This document shows, piece after piece, positions 46,548-54,477 of a DNA stretch of 64,000 nucleotides. The position numbers and the translations under genes are program-made. Under the pieces are notes generated by a model that searched no databases, was not told where the DNA came from, and saw only the letters and a program-made list of their open reading frames with translations. This stretch comes from Massilia norwichensis (lineage in GTDB: Bacteria > Pseudomonadota > Gammaproteobacteria > Burkholderiales > Burkholderiaceae_D). The stretch lies in the NCBI RefSeq assembly GCF_024753245.1, contig NZ_JANUGX010000014.1:62001-126000 (forward strand). Direction: 5' to 3'. Numbering within the stretch: the stretch's first letter is position 1; every line of letters begins with the position of its first letter.

Positions 46548-47255
46548 ATGCGCATCCTTATCATCGAAGACGATCCGGCCATCGCCGCCAACCTCTACGA
46601 TTACCTCGAAGCCGCCGGCTATGCGCCGGAACACACGGCCGACGGCGTCACCGGCCTGCACCGTGCGGTCAGCGCGCAGTGGAGCGCAATCCTGCTCGAC
46701 GTCTCGCTGCCCGGGATGGACGGCTACACCGTGTGCCGCAAGCTGCGCGAGGAAGCACGCCGCGACACGCCGGTCCTGATGCTGACCGCCAAGGACACGC
46801 TGGACGACAAGCTGGCCGGCTTCGGCCATGGCGCCGACGATTACCTGGTCAAACCCTTCTCGCTCAAGGAAGTCGGCGCGCGCCTGGCGGCCCTGATCAA
46901 ACGCCACCAGGGCCAGGTGGTGCCGGGTGCGCTGCGCTGCGGCGACATCACGCTCGACCCGCGCACGCTGGAAGTCGAACGCGCCGGCCGGCCGGTGCGC
47001 CTGCCGCGCAAATGCCTGCATCTGCTGCAGCTGCTGATGGGCGCGCCGGGCCAGGTGCTGCGCCGCGCCGAACTCGAAACCGCGGTCTGGGGCGAGCCCC
47101 TGCCCGACAGCGACACCCTGCGCTCGCACATGCATACGCTGCGCCGCGCCTTGAGCGCCGACGGCGAAGCCACCCCGATCGAGACCGTGCACGGCATCGG
47201 CTACAGGATCGGTTCCATGAGCGGCGGAGCGAGCAGCGCGGGCGATGCGCCCTAG
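46548..47255 (+). CDS. OmpR-family response regulator
   Basis: A 235-residue regulator with a receiver domain (acidic pair D8-D9, phospho-acceptor D51 in LLDVSLPGMDG, Lys in DDYLVKPFS) and a winged-helix DNA-binding domain (SHMHTLRRALS recognition helix, GIGYRI wing). It overlaps the histidine kinase gene by 11 bp. It lies 45 bp after the ECF42 gene and could be read from that operon. Four 11-bp direct repeats downstream of the kinase gene, of the kind bound by OmpR/PhoB proteins, suggest that it controls the ArnA-dehydrogenase-like gene. Confidence 0.93.
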   Translation: MRILIIEDDPAIAANLYDYLEAAGYAPEHTADGVTGLHRAVSAQWSAILLDVSLPGMDGYTVCRKLREEARRDTPVLMLTAKDTLDDKLAGFGHGADDYLVKPFSLKEVGARLAALIKRHQGQVVPGALRCGDITLDPRTLEVERAGRPVRLPRKCLHLLQLLMGAPGQVLRRAELETAVWGEPLPDSDTLRSHMHTLRRALSADGEATPIETVHGIGYRIGSMSGGASSAGDAP

Positions 47256-48510
47256 CCTGCGCGTCAAGGCCGCTTTGGCCTTGTTCGTCGCCGCCATCGC
47301 GCTGCTGGCGGCACAGGCGATCGGGGTGCGCACCTTGGCCGAGGCGCAGGAAGAGCGCCTGATCAATGCCATCATCGAGGACGACATGCATAACCTGCTG
47401 CAGTCCTACCGCGACGAGCCCGACTCCCTGCCGCCGATGGACCCGGCAATGGGCGCCCGCGTGTCGCAGGAAGGCGGGCAGTGGATAGACCTGCCGCCCT
47501 CGCTGGCCACGCTGCCGGAAGGCGTGCACGAACTCATGCTCGACGGCCGCGAAGTGCACGTGGCGGTGGCCCGCTTCGGCAGCGACAGGATTTACCGCAC
47601 CTACGACTACAGCGCCTTCGAAAAGCATTTCAAGGACGGCATGAATGCGCTGCTGCTCGGCAGCGCCGTCTTCGTGCTGCCCACGATCTGGCTCGCCTAC
47701 TGGCTGTCTGGCCTGCTGGTGCGGCAGATCGGCGGCCTGGCGCGCCAGGTACGCGCCCTGCGCTCGGGCGCTGCCTCCATGATCGATCCGGCGCGCTACG
47801 ACGAACATGAAGTGGCCGAGCTGGCCCACGCCGTCAACGACTACCATGTGCGCATGGCCGCGATGGTAGCGCGCGAGAAGCAATTCACCGCCAACGTCAG
47901 CCACGAACTGCGCACCCCGCTGACCCGCATCCGCACCAGCTGCGAACTGCTGGAGCCGACCGCCGCCAGTCTCGATGCCAAGTCGCGCCAGCGCCTGCGG
48001 CAGATCGAGCAGGCGGCTGAAGACATGCATGCCCTGGTCGAATGCCTGCTGGCGCTGGCGCGTGAAGAGACGGCGACGGTGGCGGCATCCGCGCGCCTGG
48101 CCGACATCGTCGAAAGCATCGTCGAACGCCATGCCGAGCGGCTCGAACGGCAGGCGGTGCGGGCAGTGGTGACGGTGCCCGGCGAGCTGCGGATTCAGGC
48201 CAATGTGCCGGCGCTCGGCATCGTGCTGTCCAACCTGGTCGACAACGCCTTGCGCCACACGCAAGGCGGCGAGATCCGCTTTACCTGGCGCGAGGGCAGC
48301 CTGACCATCGAGGACACCGGCTCCGGCATCGCCGCCGAGGCCCTGCCGCACGTGTTCGAGCGCTTCTACCGGGCGCCCGGCGGCAGCGGCGGCTTCGGCA
48401 TCGGCCTGGCGATCGTCAAGGAGATCTGCGACCGCTATGGCTGGGACATCGGCGTCGACAGCATCGAGGGCCAGGGTACACGCGTGCGGCTCGGGTTGGA
48501 TGCGCGCTGA
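47245..48510 (+). CDS. Sensor histidine kinase
   Basis: A 421-residue membrane kinase. Transmembrane helices lie at about 8-28 and 138-158, enclosing a periplasmic sensor of about 110 residues with many acidic positions. A HAMP-like linker follows, then HisKA with H220 in FTANVSHELRTPLTRI and a HATPase domain with NLVDNALRHT, EDTGSGIAAE and GGFGIGLAIVKEI. It should phosphorylate the overlapping OmpR-type regulator. Acidic periplasmic sensors of PmrB or PhoQ type bind cations or antimicrobial peptides, but no specific motif is evident here. Confidence 0.93.
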   Translation: MRPSLRVKAALALFVAAIALLAAQAIGVRTLAEAQEERLINAIIEDDMHNLLQSYRDEPDSLPPMDPAMGARVSQEGGQWIDLPPSLATLPEGVHELMLDGREVHVAVARFGSDRIYRTYDYSAFEKHFKDGMNALLLGSAVFVLPTIWLAYWLSGLLVRQIGGLARQVRALRSGAASMIDPARYDEHEVAELAHAVNDYHVRMAAMVAREKQFTANVSHELRTPLTRIRTSCELLEPTAASLDAKSRQRLRQIEQAAEDMHALVECLLALAREETATVAASARLADIVESIVERHAERLERQAVRAVVTVPGELRIQANVPALGIVLSNLVDNALRHTQGGEIRFTWREGSLTIEDTGSGIAAEALPHVFERFYRAPGGSGGFGIGLAIVKEICDRYGWDIGVDSIEGQGTRVRLGLDAR

Positions 48511-48530
48511 ATGCCTGCTGAACAAGGACA

Positions 48531-48574
48531 CTTCACGAAAACTTCACGAATTCATCACGCTGGCTTCACGCTCG
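48531..48574 (+). promoter_or_regulatory. Four 11-bp direct repeats, OmpR/PhoB-type operator
   Basis: CTTCACG occurs at 48531, 48542 and 48564 and CATCACG at 48553, each separated by exactly 4 bases, so the unit is CTTCACG-N4 repeated four times in phase with one helical turn. This is the architecture bound by tandem winged-helix regulators. It lies 94-137 bp upstream of the ArnA-like start. Confidence 0.85.
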
Positions 48575-48667
48575 ATTGCTTACCATGACGGCCCCGGCGC
48601 CCTTACTCGACAATAACGGGCGTCGTCCCGCGTCACCGCACCAAAGCGATATTCTGAAAGCTAGCAC

Positions 48668-49708
48668 ATGAAAAAAGTCCTCATCCTCGGCGTCAACGGT
48701 TTCATCGGCCACCACCTGTCCAAGCGCATCCTCGAGACCACCGACTGGGAAGTCTACGGCATGGACATGAGCACGGACCGCGTCAAGGACCTGCTCGACC
48801 ATCCACGCATGCACTTCTTCGAAGGCGACATCACGATCAACACCGAATGGGTCGAGTACCACGTCAAGAAGTGCGACGTGATCCTGCCGCTGGTGGCGAT
48901 CGCCACGCCCTCGACCTATGTCCAGGCGCCGCTGCGCGTGTTCGAACTCGACTTCGAAGCGAATCTGCCGATCGTGCGCTCGGCCGCCAAGTACAAAAAA
49001 CACCTGGTGTTCCCGTCGACCTCGGAAGTGTATGGCATGTGCCACGACGAGGAATTCGATCCGGAGAACTCGGAACTGGTCTACGGCCCGATCAACAAGC
49101 CGCGCTGGATCTATGCCTGCTCGAAACAGCTGATGGACCGCGTGATCTGGGGCTACGGCATGGAAGGCTTGAACTTCACCCTGTTCCGCCCCTTCAACTG
49201 GGTTGGCGCCGGCCTTGATTCGATCCACACCCCGAAAGAAGGTTCGTCGCGCGTGCTGACCCAGTTCTTCGGTCACATCGTGCGCGGCGAGACCATCTCG
49301 CTGGTCGATGGCGGTGCACAGAAGCGCGCCTTCACCTACATCGACGACGGCATCGAAGCGCTGATGAAGATCATCGAGAACAGGGATGGCAAGGCGAGCG
49401 GCCAGATCTACAACATCGGCAACCCGGACAACAATTATTCGATCCGCGACCTGGCCGACATGATGCTCAAGCTGGCCGCGGACTATCCGGAATACGCGGC
49501 CGGCGCGCAAAAGGTGCAGATCGTCGAGACCAGCTCGGGTGCCTACTACGGCGCCGGCTACCAGGACGTGCAGAACCGCGTGCCGAAGATCGAAAATACC
49601 AAGGCCGACCTCGACTGGGCGCCGACTACCGGCATGGCCGACGCGCTGCGCCACATCTTCGACGCCTACCGCGGCCAGGTTGGCGTCGCACGCGGACTGG
49701 TCGAATGA
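48668..49708 (+). CDS. NAD-dependent UDP-glucuronate decarboxylase-like protein (ArnA dehydrogenase-domain homologue)
   Basis: A 346-residue extended SDR closely resembling the C-terminal domain of ArnA. The NAD motif is GVNGFIGHHL at the start, the catalytic Ser/Thr is in PSTSEVYG and the YxxxK pair in YACSKQLMDRVIWGYG. Further matches are PINKPRWIYA and RAFTYIDDGIEAL, which hold the ArnA Glu and Arg region. ArnA_DH decarboxylates UDP-glucuronate to the UDP-4-keto-pentose used for lipid A aminoarabinose; standalone homologues in Ralstonia can also make UDP-xylose. The formyltransferase half of ArnA is absent. Upstream repeats and a two-component system point to regulated envelope modification. 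Confidence 0.88.
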   Translation: MKKVLILGVNGFIGHHLSKRILETTDWEVYGMDMSTDRVKDLLDHPRMHFFEGDITINTEWVEYHVKKCDVILPLVAIATPSTYVQAPLRVFELDFEANLPIVRSAAKYKKHLVFPSTSEVYGMCHDEEFDPENSELVYGPINKPRWIYACSKQLMDRVIWGYGMEGLNFTLFRPFNWVGAGLDSIHTPKEGSSRVLTQFFGHIVRGETISLVDGGAQKRAFTYIDDGIEALMKIIENRDGKASGQIYNIGNPDNNYSIRDLADMMLKLAADYPEYAAGAQKVQIVETSSGAYYGAGYQDVQNRVPKIENTKADLDWAPTTGMADALRHIFDAYRGQVGVARGLVE

Positions 49709-49908
49709 ACCATCCCCGCCACGGCAGCGCGGACGGGATGTCCTACAGCCGCCGCGACCCGGTGACCGCGCGCGTGGTCTACAAAGCCCAGGTCGTCCTG
49801 CGCCTGCTGGGCGTCCGGGCCGCACGCACCTTCATGAAGAGCATGCGGCTGGAGACAGCCCTCATCGAGCGCGTGCTGCGCGAGCCGGCAGGCAAGCTGC
49901 GGCGCTAG
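49705..49908 (+). CDS. Small basic hypothetical protein coupled to the ArnA-like gene
   Basis: A 67-residue ORF starting by ATGA overlap with the preceding stop. It is rich in Arg (RRDPVTARVVYKAQVVLRLLGVRAARTF spans two helices) and has no transmembrane helix or known domain. Its stop overlaps the convergent MocR gene stop by sharing CTAG. The coupling and the continuous high-GC codon pattern support a real gene, but no family is recognised. Confidence 0.55.
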   Translation: MNHPRHGSADGMSYSRRDPVTARVVYKAQVVLRLLGVRAARTFMKSMRLETALIERVLREPAGKLRR

Positions 49909-51356
49909 CGCGCCCTGCCGATCGCGCCGGCCAGGAAGTCCCACAGCCGCGCATCCTCCAGCGCCGCCACGTTCAGCCGCATGCGCGTGGACGGCAGCTG
50001 GTCGGGCGAAAACAGGCTACCCGGCGCCAGCAGCAAGCCCTGCTCCATCGCCTGCGCCGCCAGCACGCTGGTATCGCGCCCCGCATCGACCCACAGGAAC
50101 ATGCCGGCCGTGGGCTGGCTGTCCAGGCCGAGGCCGAGCGCCTCGACGCGGCGGATGGCTTGCGGCCGCGCCGCGTCCAGGCGCCCGCGGATGCGTTCCA
50201 GGTGCTTGCGGTACACACCCTCCGACAGGATCTTGTAGACCACGCGCTCGCCCAGCTCGCTGGTGGTGAGGGTGGCGAGCATCTTGCGGTCGGCCAGGCG
50301 CTGCGCCAGCTCGGGCGAAGCGGCGATGAAGCCGACCCGCAGGTTGGCGGCCAGCGATTTCGAAAACCCGCTCAGGTAGATCACCCGCCGCAACTGGTCG
50401 AGCGGCGCCATGCGCGTGGCCGCCTGCACCGCGGGCCCGGGGTGCAGGTCGCAATAGATGTCGTCTTCGACGATCGTGATGCCGTGTTCCTCGGCGATGC
50501 GCAGCACCTGGAAGGCCTTGGCCGCCGACAGCGAGCTGGAACTGGGGTTGTGCAGCACCGAATTGACGACGAACAGGCGCGGTTTGTGCAGCGCCGCCAG
50601 TTGCGCCAGCTTCGCCACGTCCGGCCCATCGGCCAGGCGCGGAATGCCGATCACTTTCAAACCCAGCGCGGCGAAGGAGCCGAACATCAGGAACCAGGCC
50701 GGGTCGTCGACAAAGACCGTGTCGCCGGGGCGGCACAGTTCGCGCGCCACCAGGTCGAGCGCCTGGGTCACGCCGACCGTGGTCACGATCTGCTCCGGCG
50801 CGGCCTCGATCTCCAGCTCGGCGAGCTTGCGCTGGAGCTGCTGGCGCAGCGGCAGATAACCGTAGGGGTTGCCGTAGTTGAGCAGCATCCCGCCCTGCTG
50901 GCGGCCGATCGCGCGCAGGGCGGCGGCGATGCCCGGGCCGTCCAGCCAGGCCGCGGGCAGCACGCCGGCCGCCGGACTGGCTTCGCCCGGCACCTGGCGG
51001 AACAGGTTGCGGATCAGCCAGACCACGTCCAGCTTGGGCGCTGCCGCCGCCGTCGGTGCCGCTGCAGGCAGAGCCGTGTTCAGGCTGGCGCGCTCGCGCA
51101 CGAAAAAGCCGGCGCCGCGCCGCGATTCCAGGTAACCCTGGGCCACCAGGCGATCGTAGCTGGCCACCACCGTGAAGGGCGAGACGCCGTGCTTGCCTGC
51201 GAACTGGCGGATCGAGGGCATGCGCGCGCCGGCACGCAAATGCTTGTCGTCGATGCGTGCGGCGATGGCACGGACGATCTGGTCGGCCAGCGGTTCGCCG
51301 GAATCGCGCGAAATCGGCGCCTGCAGCATCGGCGCCTGGGAAATTGTATTGGTCAT
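49905..51356 (-). CDS. MocR/PdxR-type regulator (GntR HTH fused to aminotransferase fold)
   Basis: A 483-residue regulator. Residues about 15-85 form a GntR winged helix (ADQIVRAIAARIDD, RMPSIRQFAGKHGVSPFTVV) and the remainder is an aminotransferase-like domain of fold type I (TVGVTQALDLVARELC, DDPAWFLM, SGFSKSLAANLRVGF with the PLP lysine). Such MocR proteins sense PLP or PLP-amino acid adducts and control neighbouring transport or metabolism genes. It diverges from the EamA exporter across 116 bp, which makes that gene the likely target. ATG 51356 is the chosen start. Confidence 0.92.
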   Translation of the reverse strand: MTNTISQAPMLQAPISRDSGEPLADQIVRAIAARIDDKHLRAGARMPSIRQFAGKHGVSPFTVVASYDRLVAQGYLESRRGAGFFVRERASLNTALPAAAPTAAAAPKLDVVWLIRNLFRQVPGEASPAAGVLPAAWLDGPGIAAALRAIGRQQGGMLLNYGNPYGYLPLRQQLQRKLAELEIEAAPEQIVTTVGVTQALDLVARELCRPGDTVFVDDPAWFLMFGSFAALGLKVIGIPRLADGPDVAKLAQLAALHKPRLFVVNSVLHNPSSSSLSAAKAFQVLRIAEEHGITIVEDDIYCDLHPGPAVQAATRMAPLDQLRRVIYLSGFSKSLAANLRVGFIAASPELAQRLADRKMLATLTTSELGERVVYKILSEGVYRKHLERIRGRLDAARPQAIRRVEALGLGLDSQPTAGMFLWVDAGRDTSVLAAQAMEQGLLLAPGSLFSPDQLPSTRMRLNVAALEDARLWDFLAGAIGRAR

Positions 51357-51389
51357 TTCGCCATGACAGTGTGAGGGTTTATGCGGATA

Positions 51390-51406
51390 ACTGTATAGGT
51401 ACTGTA
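51390..51406. promoter_or_regulatory. ACTGTA direct repeats in the MocR-EamA divergent region
   Basis: ACTGTA occurs at 51390-51395 and 51401-51406, 11 bp apart. MocR regulators often bind direct repeats in the divergent intergenic region, so this is a candidate operator. Confidence 0.45.
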
Positions 51407-51472
51407 CTGATCGCAAGGTCTAGCATAGTGCTGGTCGAATATTGACGCAATGACCAGTCCAGAGGAGCCCGC

Positions 51473-52390
51473 ATGCGCCAGACCCCCACCGCCCCCTTCA
51501 CCTTGAACACGACGCAGGACGAAACCAGCGGCATGCTGCTCGGCCTGGCCGGCGTCGCCCTGTTCAGCCTGACCTTGCCGATGACGCGCCTGGCGGTGGC
51601 CGAACTCGATCCGCTCTTCGTCGCCCTGGCGCGCGCGGTCGGCGCCGCCGCGATCGCCGGGGCCTGGCTGCACTGGAAGCGCGTGCCTCTGCCGCCGCGC
51701 GCGGCGCTACCGGCGCTGGCCGTGGTCGCACTCGGCTGCATCCTCGGTTTTCCGCTGCTGACCTCGATCGCCATGCGCTCGCTGCCGGCCTCGCACGGCG
51801 CCGTGCTGGTCGGCGCGCTGCCGCTGTGCACCGCGCTGTACTCGGCCCTGCGCGGCGACGAGCGTCCGTCGAAGGGCTTCTGGGCCTTCGCCCTGCTCGG
51901 CTCCGCGCTGGTGATCGCCTTCGCGCTGGCCCAGGGCGGCGGCCATCTGGCGCCGGCCGACCTCTTGATGTTCGCGGCGGTGCTGTCGGCCGCGGTTGGC
52001 TATGCCGAGGGCGGCAGGCTGGCGCGCAGCATCGGCGGCGAGCAAACCATCTGCTGGGCGCTGGTGCTGGCCGCCCTGCCCTGCGCGCTGCTGCTGGCCG
52101 TGTTCGACGGCGCGCAGTTCGGGCGTCTGGGCGAGGTCGGCCTTCGTGCCTGGCTGGGGCTGGGCTACACGACCGTGTTCTCGACCATCGTCGGCTTTTT
52201 CTTCTGGTACCGCGGTTTGGCGCTGGGCGGCGTGGCGCGGGTCGGCCAGGTGCAGCTGGTGCAGCCTTTCCTGTCGCTGGCCGGCGCCTGGGTGCTGCTG
52301 GGCGAGCCGCTGACCCCGGCCAATTGCGGCTTCGCGCTGGCGGTGATCGCCGTGGTGGCGGGCGGGCGCCGGATGCAGGTAAAAAGATAA
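51473..52390 (+). CDS. EamA/DMT-family transporter
   Basis: A 305-residue inner-membrane protein with about ten transmembrane helices in two EamA repeats (LLGLAGVALFSLTLPMTRLAV begins the first, across two elements; LGLGYTTVFSTIVGFFFWYRGLA and PFLSLAGAWVLLGEPLT mark the second). DMT-family proteins export amino acids or metabolites. The ATG has AGAGGAG upstream. Divergence from a MocR regulator suggests export of an amino compound sensed through PLP chemistry. Confidence 0.9.
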   Translation: MRQTPTAPFTLNTTQDETSGMLLGLAGVALFSLTLPMTRLAVAELDPLFVALARAVGAAAIAGAWLHWKRVPLPPRAALPALAVVALGCILGFPLLTSIAMRSLPASHGAVLVGALPLCTALYSALRGDERPSKGFWAFALLGSALVIAFALAQGGGHLAPADLLMFAAVLSAAVGYAEGGRLARSIGGEQTICWALVLAALPCALLLAVFDGAQFGRLGEVGLRAWLGLGYTTVFSTIVGFFFWYRGLALGGVARVGQVQLVQPFLSLAGAWVLLGEPLTPANCGFALAVIAVVAGGRRMQVKR

Positions 52391-52441
52391 GGAATGGGTT
52401 GTACAATACCGGCTCTTGATCAAGCAACCCCTGGGGAACCC

Positions 52442-52903
52442 ATGTCCGTCTACGACAAACTCAAAGAACTGAACATCACCCTCGCCGCGCCGGCCACCCC
52501 GGCCGCCGCCTACGTCATGTACGTGCAGACCGGCAATCTGGTCTTCATCTCCGGCCACATCGCCAAGAACGCCGACGGCTCGCCGAACGTCGGCCTGCTG
52601 GGCAAGGACAAGACCACCGCCGACGGCCAGGCCGCCGCGCGCTCGGTCGCGATCGACCTGATGGGCACCCTGCAGGAAGCCTGCGGTGGCGACCTGGGCC
52701 GCGTGAAGCGCATCGTCAAGGTGATGAGCCTGGTCGCCTCGACCCCGGAATACAACGAACAGCACCTGGTCACCAACGGCTGCTCGGAACTGCTGGGCGA
52801 AGTGTTCGGCGACGCCGGCAAGCACGCCCGCTCGGCCTTCGGCGTGGCCTCGCTGCCGCGTGGCACCTGCGTCGAGATCGAACTCATTGCAGAAGTAGCG
52901 TAA
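52442..52903 (+). CDS. RidA family protein
   Basis: A 153-residue member of the YjgF/YER057c/UK114 family, of the longer 150-residue type. RidA proteins hydrolyse reactive 2-aminoacrylate and other imines. LVFISGHIAKNADGS and the C-terminal ARSAFGVASLPRGTCVEIELIAEV hold the conserved core, with Arg in LPRG placed as in active RidA members. It begins 51 bp after the EamA gene, so the two may be co-transcribed, which would fit amino acid metabolism. A very strong hairpin follows the stop. Confidence 0.92.
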   Translation: MSVYDKLKELNITLAAPATPAAAYVMYVQTGNLVFISGHIAKNADGSPNVGLLGKDKTTADGQAAARSVAIDLMGTLQEACGGDLGRVKRIVKVMSLVASTPEYNEQHLVTNGCSELLGEVFGDAGKHARSAFGVASLPRGTCVEIELIAEVA

Positions 52904-52907
52904 TAGC

Positions 52908-52965
52908 GTAGGGTGGGCACCCCGTGCCCACGAATGCAGGCGTGGGCACGGGGTGCCCACCCTAC
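52908..52965. repeat. 25-bp perfect inverted repeat after the RidA gene
   Basis: Arms at 52908-52932 and 52941-52965 are perfectly complementary around an 8-base loop and read GTAGGGTGGGCAC inwards from each outer end. It resembles the repeat region at 11486-11552 and could end transcription of the RidA gene despite lacking a T-run. Confidence 0.85.
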
Positions 52966-53071
52966 AAGTTTCGGGGCTAGCCCACAAGGCGAGCCTTTTT
53001 GACGAAGCCGCTCATCCAGCGTGCTTTATAATGGCCGACGCACCAATCGCCGTCCTTCCTGTGAGATCAGT

Positions 53072-54265
53072 ATGAAAATCGAAAATCCCAATCCTATCCA
53101 GTGGCAGTTTTCGGAACGCGCGCAGCAGCTGCAAAGCTCGGCGATCCGCGAGATCCTGAAGATTACCCAGCGTCCGGAGATCATCTCCTTCGCCGGCGGC
53201 CTGCCTTCGCCGGCCACCTTCCCGGTCGAGCGCATGAAAGCGGCCTACGACAAGGTCCTGTCCGAGACCGGCAAACAGGCCCTCCAGTACGGCCCGACCG
53301 ACGGCTACGCCCCGCTGCGCGAATGGATTGCGGCTTACCTGTCCACGCCCGACTGCAAGATCCTGCCCGAGCAGATCCTGATGGTGTCCGGCTCGCAGCA
53401 GGCGCTCGACCTGCTGGGCAAGGTACTGATCGACGAAGGCAGCAAAGTGCTGGTCGAGACCCCGAGCTACCTGGGCGCCCTGCAGGCGTTCTCGGTGTAC
53501 CGCCCCGATTTCCACTCGGTCGAGACCGACGACCACGGCCTGGTGCCGTCCTCGCTCGAAGCGCTGGCCGAAGGCGCGCGTCTGCTGTACGCGCTGCCGA
53601 ACTTCCAGAACCCGACCGGCCGCTCGCTGTCGATCGAACGCCGCCGCGAACTGGTCGAGACCTGCGCCCGCCTGGGCATCCCCCTGATCGAGGACGATCC
53701 TTACGGCGCACTGTCGTACAAGGGCGAGCCGATGCCGCGCATGCTGAACATGAACCCGGACGGCGTGATCTACATGGGTTCCTTCTCGAAGGTGCTGACC
53801 CCGGGTATCCGCCTCGGCTACGTCTGCGCCCCGCTGCCGCTGGTGCGCCGCCTCGAGCTGGCCAAGCAGGCCGCCGACCTGCACACCGCGCAGCTGACCC
53901 AGATGGTCGTGCACGAAGTGGTCAAGGACGGCTTCCTGCAAGAGCACATCCCGACCATCCGCAGCCTGTACGCCAACCAGTGCCAGGTGATGCTGGACGC
54001 GATGGACGAGCATTTCCCGGAAGGCGTGACCTGGACCCGTCCGGAAGGCGGCATGTTCATCTGGGTCGACCTGCCGAAGCACATCGACGCCACCGCGCTG
54101 CTCGACCAGGCGATCGCCGCCCGCGTCGCCTTCGTGCCGGGCGCGCCCTTCTACGCCAACGATCCGGCCACCAACACCCTGCGCCTGTCCTTCGTGACCG
54201 TGCCGCCGGAGCGCATCCAGGAAGGCATCGCCGTGCTGGGCAAGCTGATCAAGGACCAGCTGTAA
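53072..54265 (+). CDS. PLP-dependent aminotransferase (LysN/Aro8-like class I)
   Basis: A 397-residue fold-type I aminotransferase. EIISFAGGLPSPATFP, ALQYGPTDGYAPLREWIA and SGSQQALDLLGKVL are the opening signatures; NFQNPTG and DDPYGALSY bind the cofactor and GSFSKVLTPGIRLGY holds the PLP lysine. These enzymes transaminate 2-aminoadipate, aromatic or branched amino acids; the exact substrate cannot be told. ATG 53072 fits the family start. It is followed by a GC-rich hairpin at 54281-54302. Confidence 0.9.
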   Translation: MKIENPNPIQWQFSERAQQLQSSAIREILKITQRPEIISFAGGLPSPATFPVERMKAAYDKVLSETGKQALQYGPTDGYAPLREWIAAYLSTPDCKILPEQILMVSGSQQALDLLGKVLIDEGSKVLVETPSYLGALQAFSVYRPDFHSVETDDHGLVPSSLEALAEGARLLYALPNFQNPTGRSLSIERRRELVETCARLGIPLIEDDPYGALSYKGEPMPRMLNMNPDGVIYMGSFSKVLTPGIRLGYVCAPLPLVRRLELAKQAADLHTAQLTQMVVHEVVKDGFLQEHIPTIRSLYANQCQVMLDAMDEHFPEGVTWTRPEGGMFIWVDLPKHIDATALLDQAIAARVAFVPGAPFYANDPATNTLRLSFVTVPPERIQEGIAVLGKLIKDQL

Positions 54266-54280
54266 TCATCGTCCTGTCGC

Positions 54281-54302
54281 GCGCGGGCCGTCCGGCCCGC
54301 GC
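54281..54302 (+). terminator. GC-rich hairpin after the aminotransferase
   Basis: Arms GCGCGGGCC and GGCCCGCGC pair with a 4-base loop. It is followed by GCATTTGTT, a short T-rich tract. Confidence 0.6.
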
Positions 54303-54349
54303 CGCATTTGTTACATTCAGCGCAAGGCCGTGTAACTCTTCGTCTTCCT

Positions 54350-54370
54350 GGCGCAACCAAAAGTTGCGCC
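54350..54370. repeat. GGCGCAAC/GTTGCGCC hairpin upstream of the REC-PAS-GGDEF gene
   Basis: Perfect 8-bp arms with a 5-base loop, 107 bp upstream of the ATG at 54478. It may be an operator or an mRNA hairpin. Nothing else is recognised in 54303-54477. Confidence 0.5.
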
Positions 54371-54477
54371 AAAGTCACAGATTTTTCTGTCAAACAAGCA
54401 ATACTTGGCCTATGATGTGGCGCAAGGCTGAATGATTTTGAACGAACAAACATCGTGCAGCCTCCACAAGGCACAGT

